From assembly GCA_037957365.1 (NCBI GenBank), contig JARHVA010000639.1:2578001-2642000 (forward strand): a DNA stretch of 64,000 bases. Reading direction: 5' to 3'. The position numbers and the translations under genes were made by a program. The notes below the pieces were generated by a model. It was not told the DNA's origin and made no database searches. It was given only the letters and a program-made list of their open reading frames with translations. Position 1 is the first letter of the stretch. Each line of letters opens with the position of its first letter. This DNA comes from Torreya grandis. Lineage: Eukaryota; Streptophyta; Pinopsida; Cupressales; Taxaceae. Positions 12,750 through 23,959 of the stretch are shown here, piece after piece.

Positions 12750-13930
12750 ACACCCTTTGTAAAAAATGGTGTGTGTTATTTGTTTTGCCTTTTTTGAAAT
12801 TTCATTAATTTCCCCAAAAAATAGAATAAAAAAGGATGTTTGCCCTTTCATTTTACATATGGCACATTTAGGCTTGGTAGGCCAAACCAAATCATATTTA
12901 TGCTTTAAGAGTGTCTTTAAAAGGGAGTGTACCATTTTTAAAATGGCACTCATCTTTTGTAAGTCATGATGAATTTTTGAAAAGTAGCACCTTTTTTGTC
13001 TTCCAAATTCTTAAATTCATTTGAGACAATTCTTTTGGATTTTCAAAGACTTGTGTAACTCTCTATATTTTCATTACTTACAAGGATTATAGGTGCTTTC
13101 CATATTATTTTGAAAGATATTTGATCTTCACCAATATTTTGCTAGATATTTTACTTCTATGATGTTGTATATCTAGAGGTTTTTTTCTTTTATTGTCTTA
13201 TTTTTCTTCAAGATGGAGTAGGAAACAACCTTGTGACATTATTGTAGATATGATGAGATTTGTGAAGCATCAAAGGATACAATTGGTTTTCAAATATTTT
13301 CTTAGATGCATATCCTTTCTAATTTTTGAATTTATTTGAATTGGATTTACACTCCTTATTCCTTACTTTATATTTTACTTTTCAAATTACATGGATCAAT
13401 TTTAACATTTCATAAACATTAATATGATTATCCATAATGCAAATTGATTATTAAAATTCCATGTCAAGTGATGTGCTTTGATTATTAGGTGGTATTATGT
13501 TGAAAACCATGGAACACTTGGTGAGGGCAAAGATGGGGGAAAACATCTTCAGTGACTATCACCAAATAGATATTAAATACAAATTCTATTAGTTATATTT
13601 AATTTTATATAAAAACATATACAAAATTAGTATAATCTTATAATAAATTCAAGCTTATTTATGAAATATATATACTTTTAAAATAAATTATTGGTTCGAT
13701 CTTATTTGTCAAAGAAATGCATGCAAAATAGATTTCTCTTAATGAGATATCAAGCATTATATATATGTAGACAATTAATATATTTTTTAATATATATGAA
13801 AAGATAATAAATACAAGAAAAAATAGTGGTTTGATCTTATTGGCCAAAGAAATTCATGCAAAGTGGGAAAAATAGTTACTGACTTTGTGTATTTTTTATT
13901 TGATATGTATGTAAAGTGGGAAAAATAGTT

Positions 13931-13935
<5 letters not shown>

Positions 13936-13969
<34 letters not shown>
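13936..13969. repeat. (AT)n microsatellite
   Basis: About 17 uninterrupted AT units, next to two copies of GTAAAGTGGGAAAAATAGTT-like sequence (13860s and 13911-13930). Confidence 0.95.
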
Positions 13970-13973
<4 letters not shown>

Positions 13974-14329
13974 TTTGATTATTCTATTTGGTTTGGCATT
14001 TTGGTGTGGACTTATATTTAAACGTAAATGGTCAAATATAAAGTTTAAATATTTGTTGGACTAATATTATTTTACATACAAAACATTTATTTTATTGTGA
14101 ACATTATTTTTTAATTTATTTTATTCATGCAAAATATAATAATATTAAGATAAGTGTTTTCTATTGTTTTGAATCTAAGTCATACGATTTAGTGTTTTGG
14201 TGTGAACTTATATTTATAAGTGAATTGATCTAAGTTTATATCTCATAATAGTGAAATGCAATGTTCTATTCCAAGCAAACTAAACATCTATTATTTTAAA
14301 AAATTAAGTAAATATCGCTCGAACAAAAT

Positions 14330-15251
14330 TAAATTTTGAAAATGAAGAATAACGAAGAGAATATCATAGAGAAAAATAAAGAGAACATCAAAGATAATAT
14401 CATAGATAAAGACAACAACAAATGACAGATGCACAAAGATAGGAACAAAGAAAAAGTCAAAATGATGATAATAGACAAAGATTTTAGGAACATAAGGCTG
14501 AATTGACAGTTGAAGAACTGGAAGCATAAAAGAGACAACATGCAGATAAAATGAAAACTATTAATTCACAAATATCTCAAGATGAATGATATATATTGAG
14601 AACACGATTACAAATAAAAATGCACTTATATCAATTGACTGAGGTAAAATATAACAAAAATAAGAAATTTATTGTGAAGCATCTCAGAGGCACCATCATT
14701 GATTGATTGATAATGTCAACTTTAATTATGAAGAACCAAATTCAATATCGATATATCATGCACTTGAAACACCAAAGAATACAACTCAAGATGCATTAGA
14801 TGTTGATGTTGCAAATAATGCACAAAATAATGATACACAATAATATATAACATTGCTAATTAGAAGAAGAAGATAAATATAAAATCATGATTTAGAAGAA
14901 GTGTCAACATTGCAACTTAGAATAAGATGAATGCAAGATTCAGATAAAGAAAAAGAAAAACACATAAATGACCCCAATGGAATGCTTGGGAGAGATTTAA
15001 ATACATTTCAAATGATTTTTTGGCATGGTCTAGATAATATTTCTTCACCAAGAATGTGTTATATTTGTCAGGGAAGTTACATTGGAGTGCATGTGTTTTG
15101 AACACCTGAAGGCCCTGTGTACAATAGATGTCAACAATAAAAAAGGCCATCATTTATTTTTAACATCAAAAAATATGGATCCTAGGCCATAAGTATCATA
15201 ACTTGAAAAATTAACATAAGTTGATGAAATGTTAATATCATGTATGAACTC
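14330..15251 (+). pseudogene. Helitron Rep protein, N-terminal part
   Basis: The first stretch is rich in Arg, Gln, Asp and Lys (read as TDAQR..EQRKSQNDDNRQRF around 14420-14480), like the charged N-terminus of Helitron proteins. At ~15020-15130 comes a Cys-rich block (RMCYICQGSYIGVHVF, then PEGPVYNRCQQ), the zinc-finger-like segment that precedes the conserved motif NMDPRP (~15174). It ends in LTxVDEMLISCM at 15251. Family knowledge: NMDPGP ... LTxxEEMLIAR is a hallmark of plant Helitron proteins. Multiple stops make this a pseudogene. The break at 15251 is the insertion point of element B. Confidence 0.75.
15247..15251. repeat. Target-site duplication of element B, left (AACTC)
   Basis: AACTC here and at 23955-23959, immediately outside the two LTRs. 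Confidence 0.85.
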
Positions 15252-15961
15252 TATATGCAATCAGAAATGCATCATGTCTATAAAGTAATCTTGGCTCAAA
15301 TAAGATAGAGCATACCTACACTTCCGATTGGGAATACATTTGTTAAGCATGAACATGACCATTATGGGGATCCACTAGACCTGATGAGGGGATCACTTGT
15401 CATAATACACCATGTGAGGTAGGGTTGCAAAACCTACAGTCTAACACAATCATGCAACACCCTAAAAGAGTCCTAGGTTTAATGTTCACTCTATTCTAAT
15501 AAACAAGAAAGTAAATCTAATCTAGTGCACACCAAAGCTTGTGGCACAAAGTCAGGGTTAGAAACATAATAAACTAAACTAAACATGTATAGAAACATAT
15601 ACTCACGTCAATGTATAAAAAATTATGATGCATGGGAGAGAATCATAACTTCATTATCTATCTACTTTTACAAAAGATAAATAAAGTTATGAATACTTAC
15701 CTTTGAAGATGAACTCATCGATCCTCAATCTCTCCCTTGGCCAAGGTGCTTCCCAAGAGATTATTATGGTACGTAAGGATAACAAAGACAAATCAGCTCT
15801 AGGCTACACATCCTATATATGCATCCAAAAGACTTCGCCACAAGACAAGATCCAGATCTCCAAATAAAGTATGGAACCCTAAGCTTTATTCCCCAAGTAT
15901 GATGGTCAATAAGAAGATGTTCATTCACACTTATTGTTCTCTATAAATGGTTGGCAATGAA

Positions 15962-15998
<37 letters not shown>

Positions 15999-16054
15999 TC
16001 AATAAGAAGATGTTCATTCACACTTATTGTTCTCTATAAATGGTTGGCAATGAA

Positions 16055-16142
<88 letters not shown>

Positions 16143-16601
16143 TATATCTTGCCCTAAATCCTCCCAAAAATGGTAGTTGTATAGGGTTAACCCTTTATGT
16201 TTTCAGGGACAATTCACTAAGTCTGAGCTAGGTCCACTGAAAGGCTAACAAATCTAAAAAGTGAAAAATACCCTTAAACTGTACAGAGTCAACCCTAGTT
16301 GACCTGGTATAGTCGATAGTCCAAAAGGGAATTAAGGTAATAAAAGGAGGATGGAAAGAGTAAAATGATTGGAATGGGTAGGACTGAGAAGAATAAGCTT
16401 AGGGTTAATGGTTTTAGGAGACTAGTGTGTAGATGGCAAGTGGAAAAAGGGACAACAAACCTATGAAGCACCAATGGTCTACCCACCCCTTTCCTGTTGC
16501 ACCTTTTTAGGCATGCACTCAAAAATATTGAGACTCGATAGGTTCTTGCAAGATAAAAAGTGTTAGTAATCAATAAAAGTTAAGAATATTATGTGTATAC
16601 A
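15252..16601 (-). repeat. 3' LTR of element B (left copy, 1350 bp)
   Basis: Aligns along its length with 22780-23954. It is longer because of a ~95-bp duplication and (TA)n expansion. Ends in plus orientation are TATATGCAATC and TGTGTATACA. Confidence 0.9.
15903..16140. repeat. 95-bp tandem duplication with two (TA)n tracts
   Basis: The unit starting TGGTCAATAAGAAGATGTTC occurs at ~15903 and ~15997, each ending in a TA run (15963-15996 and 16058-16140). The other LTR of element B has one copy and no TA run, so this arose after insertion. Open frames across it are TA translation artefacts. Confidence 0.95.
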
Positions 16602-16617
16602 TATGCCTCTCTCAAAA
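16602..16617 (-). promoter_or_regulatory. Polypurine tract of element B
   Basis: Minus-strand TTTTGAGAGAGGCATA directly upstream of the 3' LTR start TGTATACACATAAT. Confidence 0.75.
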
Positions 16618-16962
16618 CTCATCACATGTCACATAAGTGCAACAAGGACGGTGCTTCAGGATAGAACATGATAACACAAAATGTTGATGTTAAGTAAAGT
16701 GTAATAATTGGAAAACACATACCTTTACTTACTTTAGTGTTGTAGATAAATAAGTAGGATTTAAGAGATGTGAAGGCATCCAATGTGAAGAACACTAGGC
16801 AGACCTATAAGAGTTAGTGCAAAAAATGGCCAAAAATCAATTTTTTTTGGAAAATAGGCATATAGTAGTGGAAAATGAGTTAAGGCAAAGATATGAGGGT
16901 ATTAAGAAAATTTGGAAAATTAGGATTGTTAAGGCAAGGGTATAATATTGAAGGAAAATAAA

Positions 16963-17070
16963 TGACAAAATGATGGAAAAAGAATGACAAATGAATGGAA
17001 AATGAATGACAAATGATTGGAAAATAAATGATAAATGATCGGAAAGAAATGATAAATGCTTGGAAAACAC
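16963..17070. repeat. Five ~22-bp tandem repeats
   Basis: Units of the form TGACAAATGATTGGAAAATAAA, 21-22 bp each. They cause the Ser/Phe/His-rich open frames seen on minus. Confidence 0.9.
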
Positions 17071-18030
17071 AATAATTCTTGTTGGAAAAGCATGTAAAAC
17101 ATGAATGATAAAAATGAATGTAGAACATACTAAATCATGCTAGGAAGCATGAAAAACATGAATACTAAATGAAATATCTATGCAAGAAAACTTAAACAAA
17201 GATATGTAAGAAAGGGAAAAGTAAGCTCATGTAAGATAGACAAAAATAAAGACATGAAAGACTAAAAATGAAATTTAATTGAATATGTGAGACAAACATG
17301 AAGAAGTCATACATAAAGAGAAATAAGTAATAATGGTAAATGTCAAATGTAAGACAAGTGAAGTCCACAAAAAATTAAACAAGAACACGATGGAGAAATG
17401 AAAATAAAAAAGATTTTGAAGGATGAAGACTCAAACTTAGTGCTTGTTCAAACATATAATGTAAGAAAATAAAACGACCAAATGACTAGTATAGTATGAC
17501 AATGAGATGGTGTGGGAATTAAATGATATAAAGGTATAATCCATAGTTACTCAGACATGTTATTTTTCTCTAATGATAGATAAAACTAAAACAAAGTAAT
17601 GCTAGCATGTTTTTTAAGAGGTGAAGAAGGAGTAATATAAGAGGGAAAATAGATTTAGAATCACAATTTACTTATCAAGGGGGGAAAATGAAATGGGTGG
17701 AGGGGAAAATGAAGGAAAAAGCAAGGTAGAAGAACTCTCTATTGAAATCAAGACACTCAAATAAGGTTTGTCAAAATAAGAGGACTTTCGCCTTAAGGAC
17801 TCTGAAGAACTTCTCTTAGCCACACAAGTCTTAAATCAACAAATACAGTATATAGATCATCCCATGAAAGCTATATACATGAAAATTAAAATGGACCTAC
17901 CTTCTCACAATGTGCTCCCCATTCTTTAGGACCCTTTACAGAGTCGTCGGTCTACTATGAAGATTGGATAATTGCATGAGAAAGTAGGTAACACCATAGA
18001 GGTTTTTGAATTCTCCTATTCCAATCTACT

Positions 18031-18336
18031 AGTCTACCATACCCCAATGGACCTCAGCTCTATGTGAGGCCAATTGTGGAGTTTGAGCTTCGATTAGAGA
18101 TAAGAGGTGTTTTAAATCATGTCTTTTGGTGTGATGCTGACTTTTAAGATTTATATGTTGCCTTTTAGATATCATTGCCTTTTGATTCAAATGATTTGGC
18201 TTTTAATTTTCTTGATGGATTTTTGATTCCTCCTCCATACGGATTTGGAAAACCAAACATGGGTAATAATGACTTTCATTTGAATACTTGGGACTTGGTT
18301 GCTAATAGAGATAACTTAAAAGAGCATGGGGTCTAA
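18031..18336 (+). pseudogene. Unidentified partly open frame, antisense in element B
   Basis: One plus frame reads about 100 codons with two stops. It contains PQLYVRPIVEFELRLEIRG, a central NDLAFNFLDGFLIPPPYGFG and TWDLVANRDNLKEHGV before a terminal stop. Composition is protein-like, but I do not recognise a family. Its orientation opposite to gag parallels the antisense PMD gene of element A. It may be chance. Confidence 0.25.
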
Positions 18337-18632
18337 GAGTCTCGTAAACCTAAGTGAAATAAAAGTGCTATCTTGACTTTGACCTTGTTTTATCTAATGA
18401 GGAGTGAAAGAAAAGGGAAAATCAAGAGGAGTGACACATGGAATAGTTTGAATTACTTTAAATTGCAAAAAAATGTGATAAAAGGTAAAAAAGGATACAA
18501 TGACAATAAAAGAGTGATTCCTTATCATAAGTATGAGGGAAATGGAGGAAAACATGCTAACATAAATTATTTGCATAAATTTCATCTAACAAAAAAACTA
18601 AAGTTTGAAAATAAGGATGTAAAAAGATGAAA

Positions 18633-18811
18633 AGATGGTAGTTTTATGAGGAAGGACAAGTCCTATCCATGGTCTTATACTGCAACTCATAAAATAAAAA
18701 CCCACGAGAGTGCCAAAAAGCAAGTGAAAGATAATGTGAGGTAAGCAAAAATATGGTAGTTTTATGAGGAATGTCGGGTCCTATCCACGGTCTTACAAAG
18801 CAATTCACAAA
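18633..18811. repeat. Two diverged copies of a ~60-bp block
   Basis: 18633-18693 and 18751-18811 share TGGTAGTTTTATGAGGAA, GTCCTATCCA and GGTCTTA in the same order. Confidence 0.85.
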
Positions 18812-19173
18812 GAGAACACTATTGGGGTGAAAAAAAGAAATGATAAATAAGGGAAGAAATAATCATGAAGCTACTAAGGCAAAGAATGACATAAAAAGAA
18901 AAAAATAAAAGAAATATATGAAGACAAGAATGAAAGAAAATGCCAAATGTAATGTGTAATAAAACCAAAGAATATAAAGTAAAAGAATGATGCTAGTAAA
19001 GTGAAACTAAAAGAAAGAAAGATGCATAAAAAACAAAAAAATGAGAGAAAAAGGAACAAGTAAGGTCTATGACAACGTCTATATCAAATATGAGCATGTG
19101 AAATACAATTCTATACATTTTAGAAGGTTTTTTTGTTGAATTTGTTTATTATTATGCATTATAGAATAAGAGT

Positions 19174-19276
19174 GGGCATCACATGATGCCCCAAAGGGTA
19201 AGTGGATGTAGGTATGGGCATTGAAAGATGCCCCAAAGTCTGAAGGGATATGTGGATGGAAATCGCAAGATGCCCC
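19174..19276 (-). repeat. GGGCAT hairpin repeats in the 3' spacer of element B
   Basis: 19174-19191 is a perfect palindrome, GGGCATCA facing TGATGCCC around CA. A second copy at 19216-19234 (GGGCAT...GATGCCCC) and a half copy (GATGCCCCA, 19268-19276) follow, each with an AGTGGATG or TGTGGATGG block between. Confidence 0.85.
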
Positions 19277-19480
19277 AACATGTGAGTTGGAGTGAGGTAA
19301 TATTAAACTATTATAATGATTTGCATTGGGTTGGTAGGTGTATTTGGAGATATATAAATGTGTTATTTTGTTATATTTTAGGGATGTTGAATGTTAAATA
19401 TGATGTGTATGAGAGATATGAAGAGGTAAATGAGGTAAAGGAGGACCATGTATGATATGATTTGGAGTAGGCATTTGAAC

Positions 19481-21147
19481 TAGGTACTCATTTTGTTCAT
19501 GTGACATAAGAAGTTGAGGTTCAATGGATGCAACAATGCGTTTAAAGCTATTCATGTTAGCTATCCTTTCCATATTAGTGTAAGAAGAAGGATAAACTAT
19601 GGTTGGAATAATATTATTAGATGAGGTATGGGTATGGGAGAATTGTTGTTGATCATTAGGTAGTTGATGTTGATGTGATTGTGGTTCTTGAGATTGAATT
19701 TGAGAAGCTTGAAGATAGTCTTGATAACATTGTGTTGTTAGAGTATCAAGATTAAATTATGGACCAAGCAAGGAAGAAAGAAAAAATCAGTGAAGATTAT
19801 GATAAGACTCATGAGAATGACCTATATTATCATTCCACCAACAAAATCTATTTGGATTGTACCATTTTGAAGGTTTGGAAGATTCAAATATCATGGTTTT
19901 AGAGGGTGGAAATTTATACTTAAGTTGTTACAGAATCAAGGGTGGGTGCATTGGATTAAATTAGATGCTCCATTTTGAGGTTAAGTAGGCTTGGATGAAT
20001 CAATGTTATGAGAAAATGATTGGAAAGGTTCTTTAATAGCTATTTGAGGTGTTTCAAATTGAGTCATAAGAAAGTCTTGCCTTTTTTATTGGTCTAAGGC
20101 TTCTTCTAAAGTTTCAGGTGAAAAGACTCAAACTTTGTATTTAAGGGGAGGTTTAAGAGAAGTGAAAAATAGTTTTAAAAGAGTATCATCATTCATGCTA
20201 TGATCCACTTTATGAGCGAGATACTTCCATCATTTGATGAAATTATGAGCATGTTCATTAGGAAGTTGCTTGACATTGATAAAATGACTAAGGTAGTTTT
20301 TAGGAAGGTCATCATGTTGGAATTCCTTCACTAGAGAATTGACTAAATCCTCTAGTTGTGAGATGGAATGTCTAGGAAGTTGGTTGTACCATTCAAGTGC
20401 ATCACCAACAAAGGTTTTGGATAAGATCTTAGTGGTAGAAAAGGTATTAATTTGGATCCATACCTTATAGAGATTACCAAAAGACTTAAGAAAGATAGTA
20501 GGGTCCTTAGTCCCATTATATGTTATAGTTGGATAAATATTTCTAATATCTATGGATGCAATAAATATGGCTAAAATTTCATTTTGAAGATGTTGAAGCA
20601 TTTTGTTATTTATTGGAGGGTGAAGGATGATAATCCCATTGGCATCTCTAAGAGGAGGAGGGACAAAATTTTGATTTGGTTGAGACATGATGATTTGAAG
20701 TGGTTGACTAGTCATGTTTAATAAATGTTGTTGCATGTTCATCATTTGAGATTGATTGGTTATTTTCATGATGCTTATTTATTGAACTACGTGTGCAATA
20801 AGCTGAGTTGTATCAATAGGTGGATTGGAAGGTGGGGTATTGGTGTTGATAGGAAGATGATTATTAGTGTTTGTGGTAGGAGGATTCTTTATAGGTGAAG
20901 GATTCCCAACATTGGTATTGGGAGGAGGATGAGGATGAATGACCTCAACTATATTACATTGTCTAGTGATTGATTTTGGTTTAACAGAAGAGGAAGGAAG
21001 AAAGTGGATAGTTTCATCTGACGTAATAAAATAAGTGAGGTTATTATCCAAATCCTTAATTATGTAATGTTCTTGACTAAAAGAAGGCTGAAAATATGTC
21101 ATAATGATGAGATAATAATAGATAACCACACAAAGAAAGATGTGCAA
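19481..21147 (-). pseudogene. Ty3/gypsy gag of element B
   Basis: Reading minus from 21147: a Pro/Asn/Thr-rich N-terminal part (to 20779), one in-frame TAA, then ATG-containing continuation 20769-20230. The core reads TYNGTKDPTIFLKSFGNLY, GDALEWYNQLP, and ISQLEDLVNSLVKEFQ, matching the Ty3 gag order with Asp-Pro, Glu-Trp-Tyr and a terminal Phe. After another stop the frame continues HSMNDDTLLKLFFTSLKP and PETLEEALDQ to roughly 19900. A Gln/His/Asn/Ser-rich tail runs to ~19480. Role: particle protein. The two halves lie in one frame with few stops, so it is the best kept gene of this element. No zinc knuckle was clearly seen. Confidence 0.85.
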
Positions 21148-21179
21148 AAAAGAACAAAGATATTAGAAGTGACAAAAAT

Positions 21180-22700
21180 AGTACATAGTCAACTAGGTCA
21201 ACTTAGCACAGAAAATATGGCCTAAAAATAGTACAAGGTCAACCACATCAATTCAGTACAGTGAACAAGAGATAGAAAAAGAGGTAAAATGGGTTGCAAA
21301 CAATATAGGGTCGACTAGGTCGATCTTGTATAGTGTATAGAGGTTGGAAAAAGGTATAGGGTTGATCAAGTCAACCTAGTATAACATATAGGAAAGAAAA
21401 TAAAGTTTGTAATAAATTGTGAACCAATTTTTTTTTTTTTTTTTTTGGTAGCTAATCTAGGAAAGAAAAAATTGAAAGGAAATAAATAGTCAATTAGATC
21501 AATGCTAGCCAATCCAATTGAAGCACACAACACAAAACCTTACACCAATGCTGGCTAATGCAAGTTTTTGCAATACAAAATACAATTAAGCAAAGAGCAA
21601 GAATTCAACTTGGAAAGTAAATAGATAAATAATTGGTCAACTTGAATGTTAATTAGATTATTAATATATGATTTTAGATGTGATGAGAAGTTAGTTGTAA
21701 GCAACGAAATAAAATGGAAATCTAAGGATGGTTTCAAGTAGTTTGGCCTAAAAAACAATGTAGTGGCAATGATACAAGCTTGGTATTGGGGCCTACCCCC
21801 TCACTTCACAAATTGTAGTGATAAGCGTGTCAGATGCTTAGCTAAAATATACCATTAACCATACTTTACTTGACTAAAGTATCAAGTCAGCTTCACCTTT
21901 GGTGATGAAATCCAAGTAGGTTGGCCTTAGGTAGACAAATGTTAAAATGCTTATTTAGATTATGTGATTTGGTTGTGTGTGCATAAAATAGAAATAGTGA
22001 AATTATAGGGTTAATTAAAAACCCCTAATTATACTATGTGAACTATTCTAAGCATGCAAGTAACAAGAAAAGAAAGGTGTGAGCTAATTAATAGCATATA
22101 GAGATTAATTCCAACTTGAAACAAGGTATAGTGTTGACACTATATGCACAAAATATAGAATAGGGTCAACAGGGTCGAACCTCTACTACAGAAGCAAGCT
22201 CTAAAAATGAATAGGGTCAACCAAGGTTGACCTAGTTATTTAGACAACACATAGAACACAAAACTAGGTCGAGAGGATTGATTTAGTTGATTATGTAGGG
22301 GCAGTTTTGAAGATTGCAAACTGTGAAAGGAAAGACAAAAAAGAAAGAGATAGAGAGATAAAAAGGAACCTTTGTGGATCAAATATACTGAGAATGAATA
22401 TTGATAATCAAGAACCTTAGAATATGCTTGAAAAATTTGCTAACTAGGTCAACTGGGTCGATCAAGCTTTATAAAAACCTACTATTGAGTGCCTAAAATG
22501 TACAAAGTCAACTGGGTCAACCTAATAGCTGAATCTATATGCTTAAAAGTGTACAAGGATGACTAGGTTGACCTAGTAGTATGAGTTGGAAGTTTGGAAA
22601 ACTATACTAAGTCATTTGAGTTGATCTAGTTGCCTGTTCCTAAAAACTTGTGCACAGAGATTAGATACTGAGTTGAGAGAGTTGATCCAATATGATAGAT
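21180..22700 (-). repeat. Dispersed GTCAAC/GTCGAC palindromic motif array in the leader of element B
   Basis: At least ten degenerate copies of GGTCAACTAGGTCGACCTAGT occur near 21187, 21238, 21308, 21360, 22150, 22210, 22265, 22440, 22505, 22560, 22610 and 22670. The same motif sits once in each LTR (near 16282 and 23665). The core is self-complementary (GTCGAC, CTAG). Confidence 0.75.
21430..21447. repeat. Poly-T tract
   Basis: About 18 consecutive T in the leader of element B (A on the element's sense strand). Confidence 0.9.
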
Positions 22701-22732
22701 ATATGATAAAAATAATGCTAAAACAAATGAAA

Positions 22733-22763
22733 GTGAAATAATTCCTGCAAGGATTATTTTCAC
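22733..22763 (-). promoter_or_regulatory. Hairpin beside the primer site of element B
   Basis: GTGAAATAATTCCT pairs with AGGATTATTTTCAC (one indel) around a TGCA loop, directly inward of the primer site. Confidence 0.65.
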
Positions 22764-22776
22764 ATTGGGTTCACCA
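22763..22776 (-). promoter_or_regulatory. Candidate primer binding site of element B
   Basis: Minus-strand TGGTGAACCCAATG, three bases inside the end of the 5' LTR. It resembles the TGGCGAACC site of element A. Confidence 0.6.
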
Positions 22777-22779
22777 GAA

Positions 22780-23954
22780 TATGTGCAATCAAAAATGAAT
22801 CATGTCTATAAATCATTCTTGGCTCATAAAAGATAGAGCATACCTACACTTCTAATTGGGAATACATTTGTTAAACAAGAGTATGACCAATATGGGGATC
22901 TTCTAGACCCAATTAGGGGATCATTTTTCATAATACACCATGTGAGGTAGGGTTTTAAAGCCTATAGTCTAACACAATCATGCACCAAGCCTAAAAGAGT
23001 CCTAGGTTTAATGTTCACTCTATTATAATAAACAAGAAAGTAATTCTAGTCTAGTGCACACCAAAGCTGGTGGCACAAAGTGGGGGTTAGAAACCAAAAA
23101 AACTAAACTAAACATGCATAGAAGGCATATACTCACGTCAATGTATACATAATTCTAATGTATGCGAGATAATCACAAATACATTATCTATCTACTCTTA
23201 CAAAGGAGAAATAAAGTTACAAATACTTACCTTTGAAGAATAACCCATTGAGCCTCAATCTCTTCCTTGGCCAAGGTGCTTTACAAGAGATTATTGTGGT
23301 ATGTAAAGATAACAAAGACAAATCAGTTCTAGGCTACACAACCTATCTATTCATCCAAAAGACTTCTCCACAAGACAAGATATGGATCTTCAAAGAAACT
23401 ATGGAACCCTAAGATTTATTCCTTTAGTAAAATAGTCAATAATAAAATGTTAGTTTGCACTTATTCTTCTTTGCTTCTCTTCTCTACAAATGGTTGGAAA
23501 TTAACTTGTATTTATAAGTGAATTTTGTCTTAAATCCTTTCAAGAACATTGGTTGTATAGGATTGACACTAGTCTACCCTATATATTTTTGGGGATAATT
23601 TACTAGGTCAGAGCTAGGTTGGCCGAAAGGCTCACAAATCTAAAAAGTGAAAAATACCCCTAAATTATACAAGGTCAACCCTAGTCGACCTAGTACAATC
23701 GACAGTCAAAAAGGGAATTAAGGCAAGAAAAGGAGGCTGAGAATGATAAGCTTAGGGTTAATGGTTTTAGAATACTAGTGTGTATATGGCAAGTGGAAAA
23801 GGGGTCAACAATCTTATGAAGCACCAATAGTTTACCCACCCCTTTCCTAACGCACCTCTTAAGGCATGCACTCAGAGAGATTGAAACTCAATAGGTTCCT
23901 ACAAGATATAAAGTGTCAGTAATCAATAAAAGTTAAAAATATTATGTGTATACA
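22780..23954 (-). repeat. 5' LTR of element B (right copy, 1175 bp)
   Basis: In plus orientation runs TATGTGCAATC to TGTGTATACA and aligns with 15252-16601. Confidence 0.9.
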
Positions 23955-23959
23955 AACTC
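23955..23959. repeat. Target-site duplication of element B, right (AACTC)
   Basis: Identical to 15247-15251. Confidence 0.85.

Larger units (their letters stand above)
8519..14329. other. AT-rich intergenic or unrecognised repeat DNA
   Basis: No gene, RNA gene or classifiable element recognised on either strand. Open frames of 60-100 codons lack domains and have the composition of random AT-rich sequence. It contains two small palindromes (10692-10713, 12675-12749), a pair of imperfect repeats (13690-13730 and 13830-13866, sharing TTTGATCTTATTKGYCAAAGAAAT-like sequence) and an AT microsatellite. The left edge directly abuts element A. Confidence 0.6.
16618..19480 (-). other. 3' internal spacer of element B, pol absent
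   Basis: About 2.9 kb between gag and the polypurine tract. I could read no protease, RT or integrase motif on minus. It contains tandem repeats at 16963-17070, a duplicated block (18633-18693 and 18751-18811), GGGCAT hairpins at 19174-19276, and a partly open frame on + (18031-18336). Confidence 0.6.
15252..23954 (-). mobile_element. Element B: gag-only LTR retrotransposon inserted in the Helitron
   Basis: Two LTR copies flank 6.2 kb of internal DNA and are bordered by AACTC duplications. Orientation is minus: gag reads on minus, the polypurine tract (GAGAGAGGCATA in element sense) adjoins the left LTR, and the primer-site-like TGGTGAACCCAATG adjoins the right LTR. No RT, RNase H or integrase could be read between gag and the polypurine tract, so it is non-autonomous or deleted. 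Confidence 0.9.

Noticed and set aside
12651..12969. Overlapping open frames on both strands
   Set aside because: Caused by inverted repeats around TTTGCATTGCAT; no domain on either strand.
15951..16157. Open frame with long alternating Ile/Tyr run
   Set aside because: Pure translation of the (TA)n microsatellite; not a gene.
16837..17128. Open minus-strand frames rich in Phe, Ser, His
   Set aside because: Produced by the 22-bp tandem repeat; two overlapping frames are equally open.
18373..18630. 85-codon Lys-rich plus frame in element B
   Set aside because: Low-complexity A-rich sequence, overlapped by an open minus frame; no motif.
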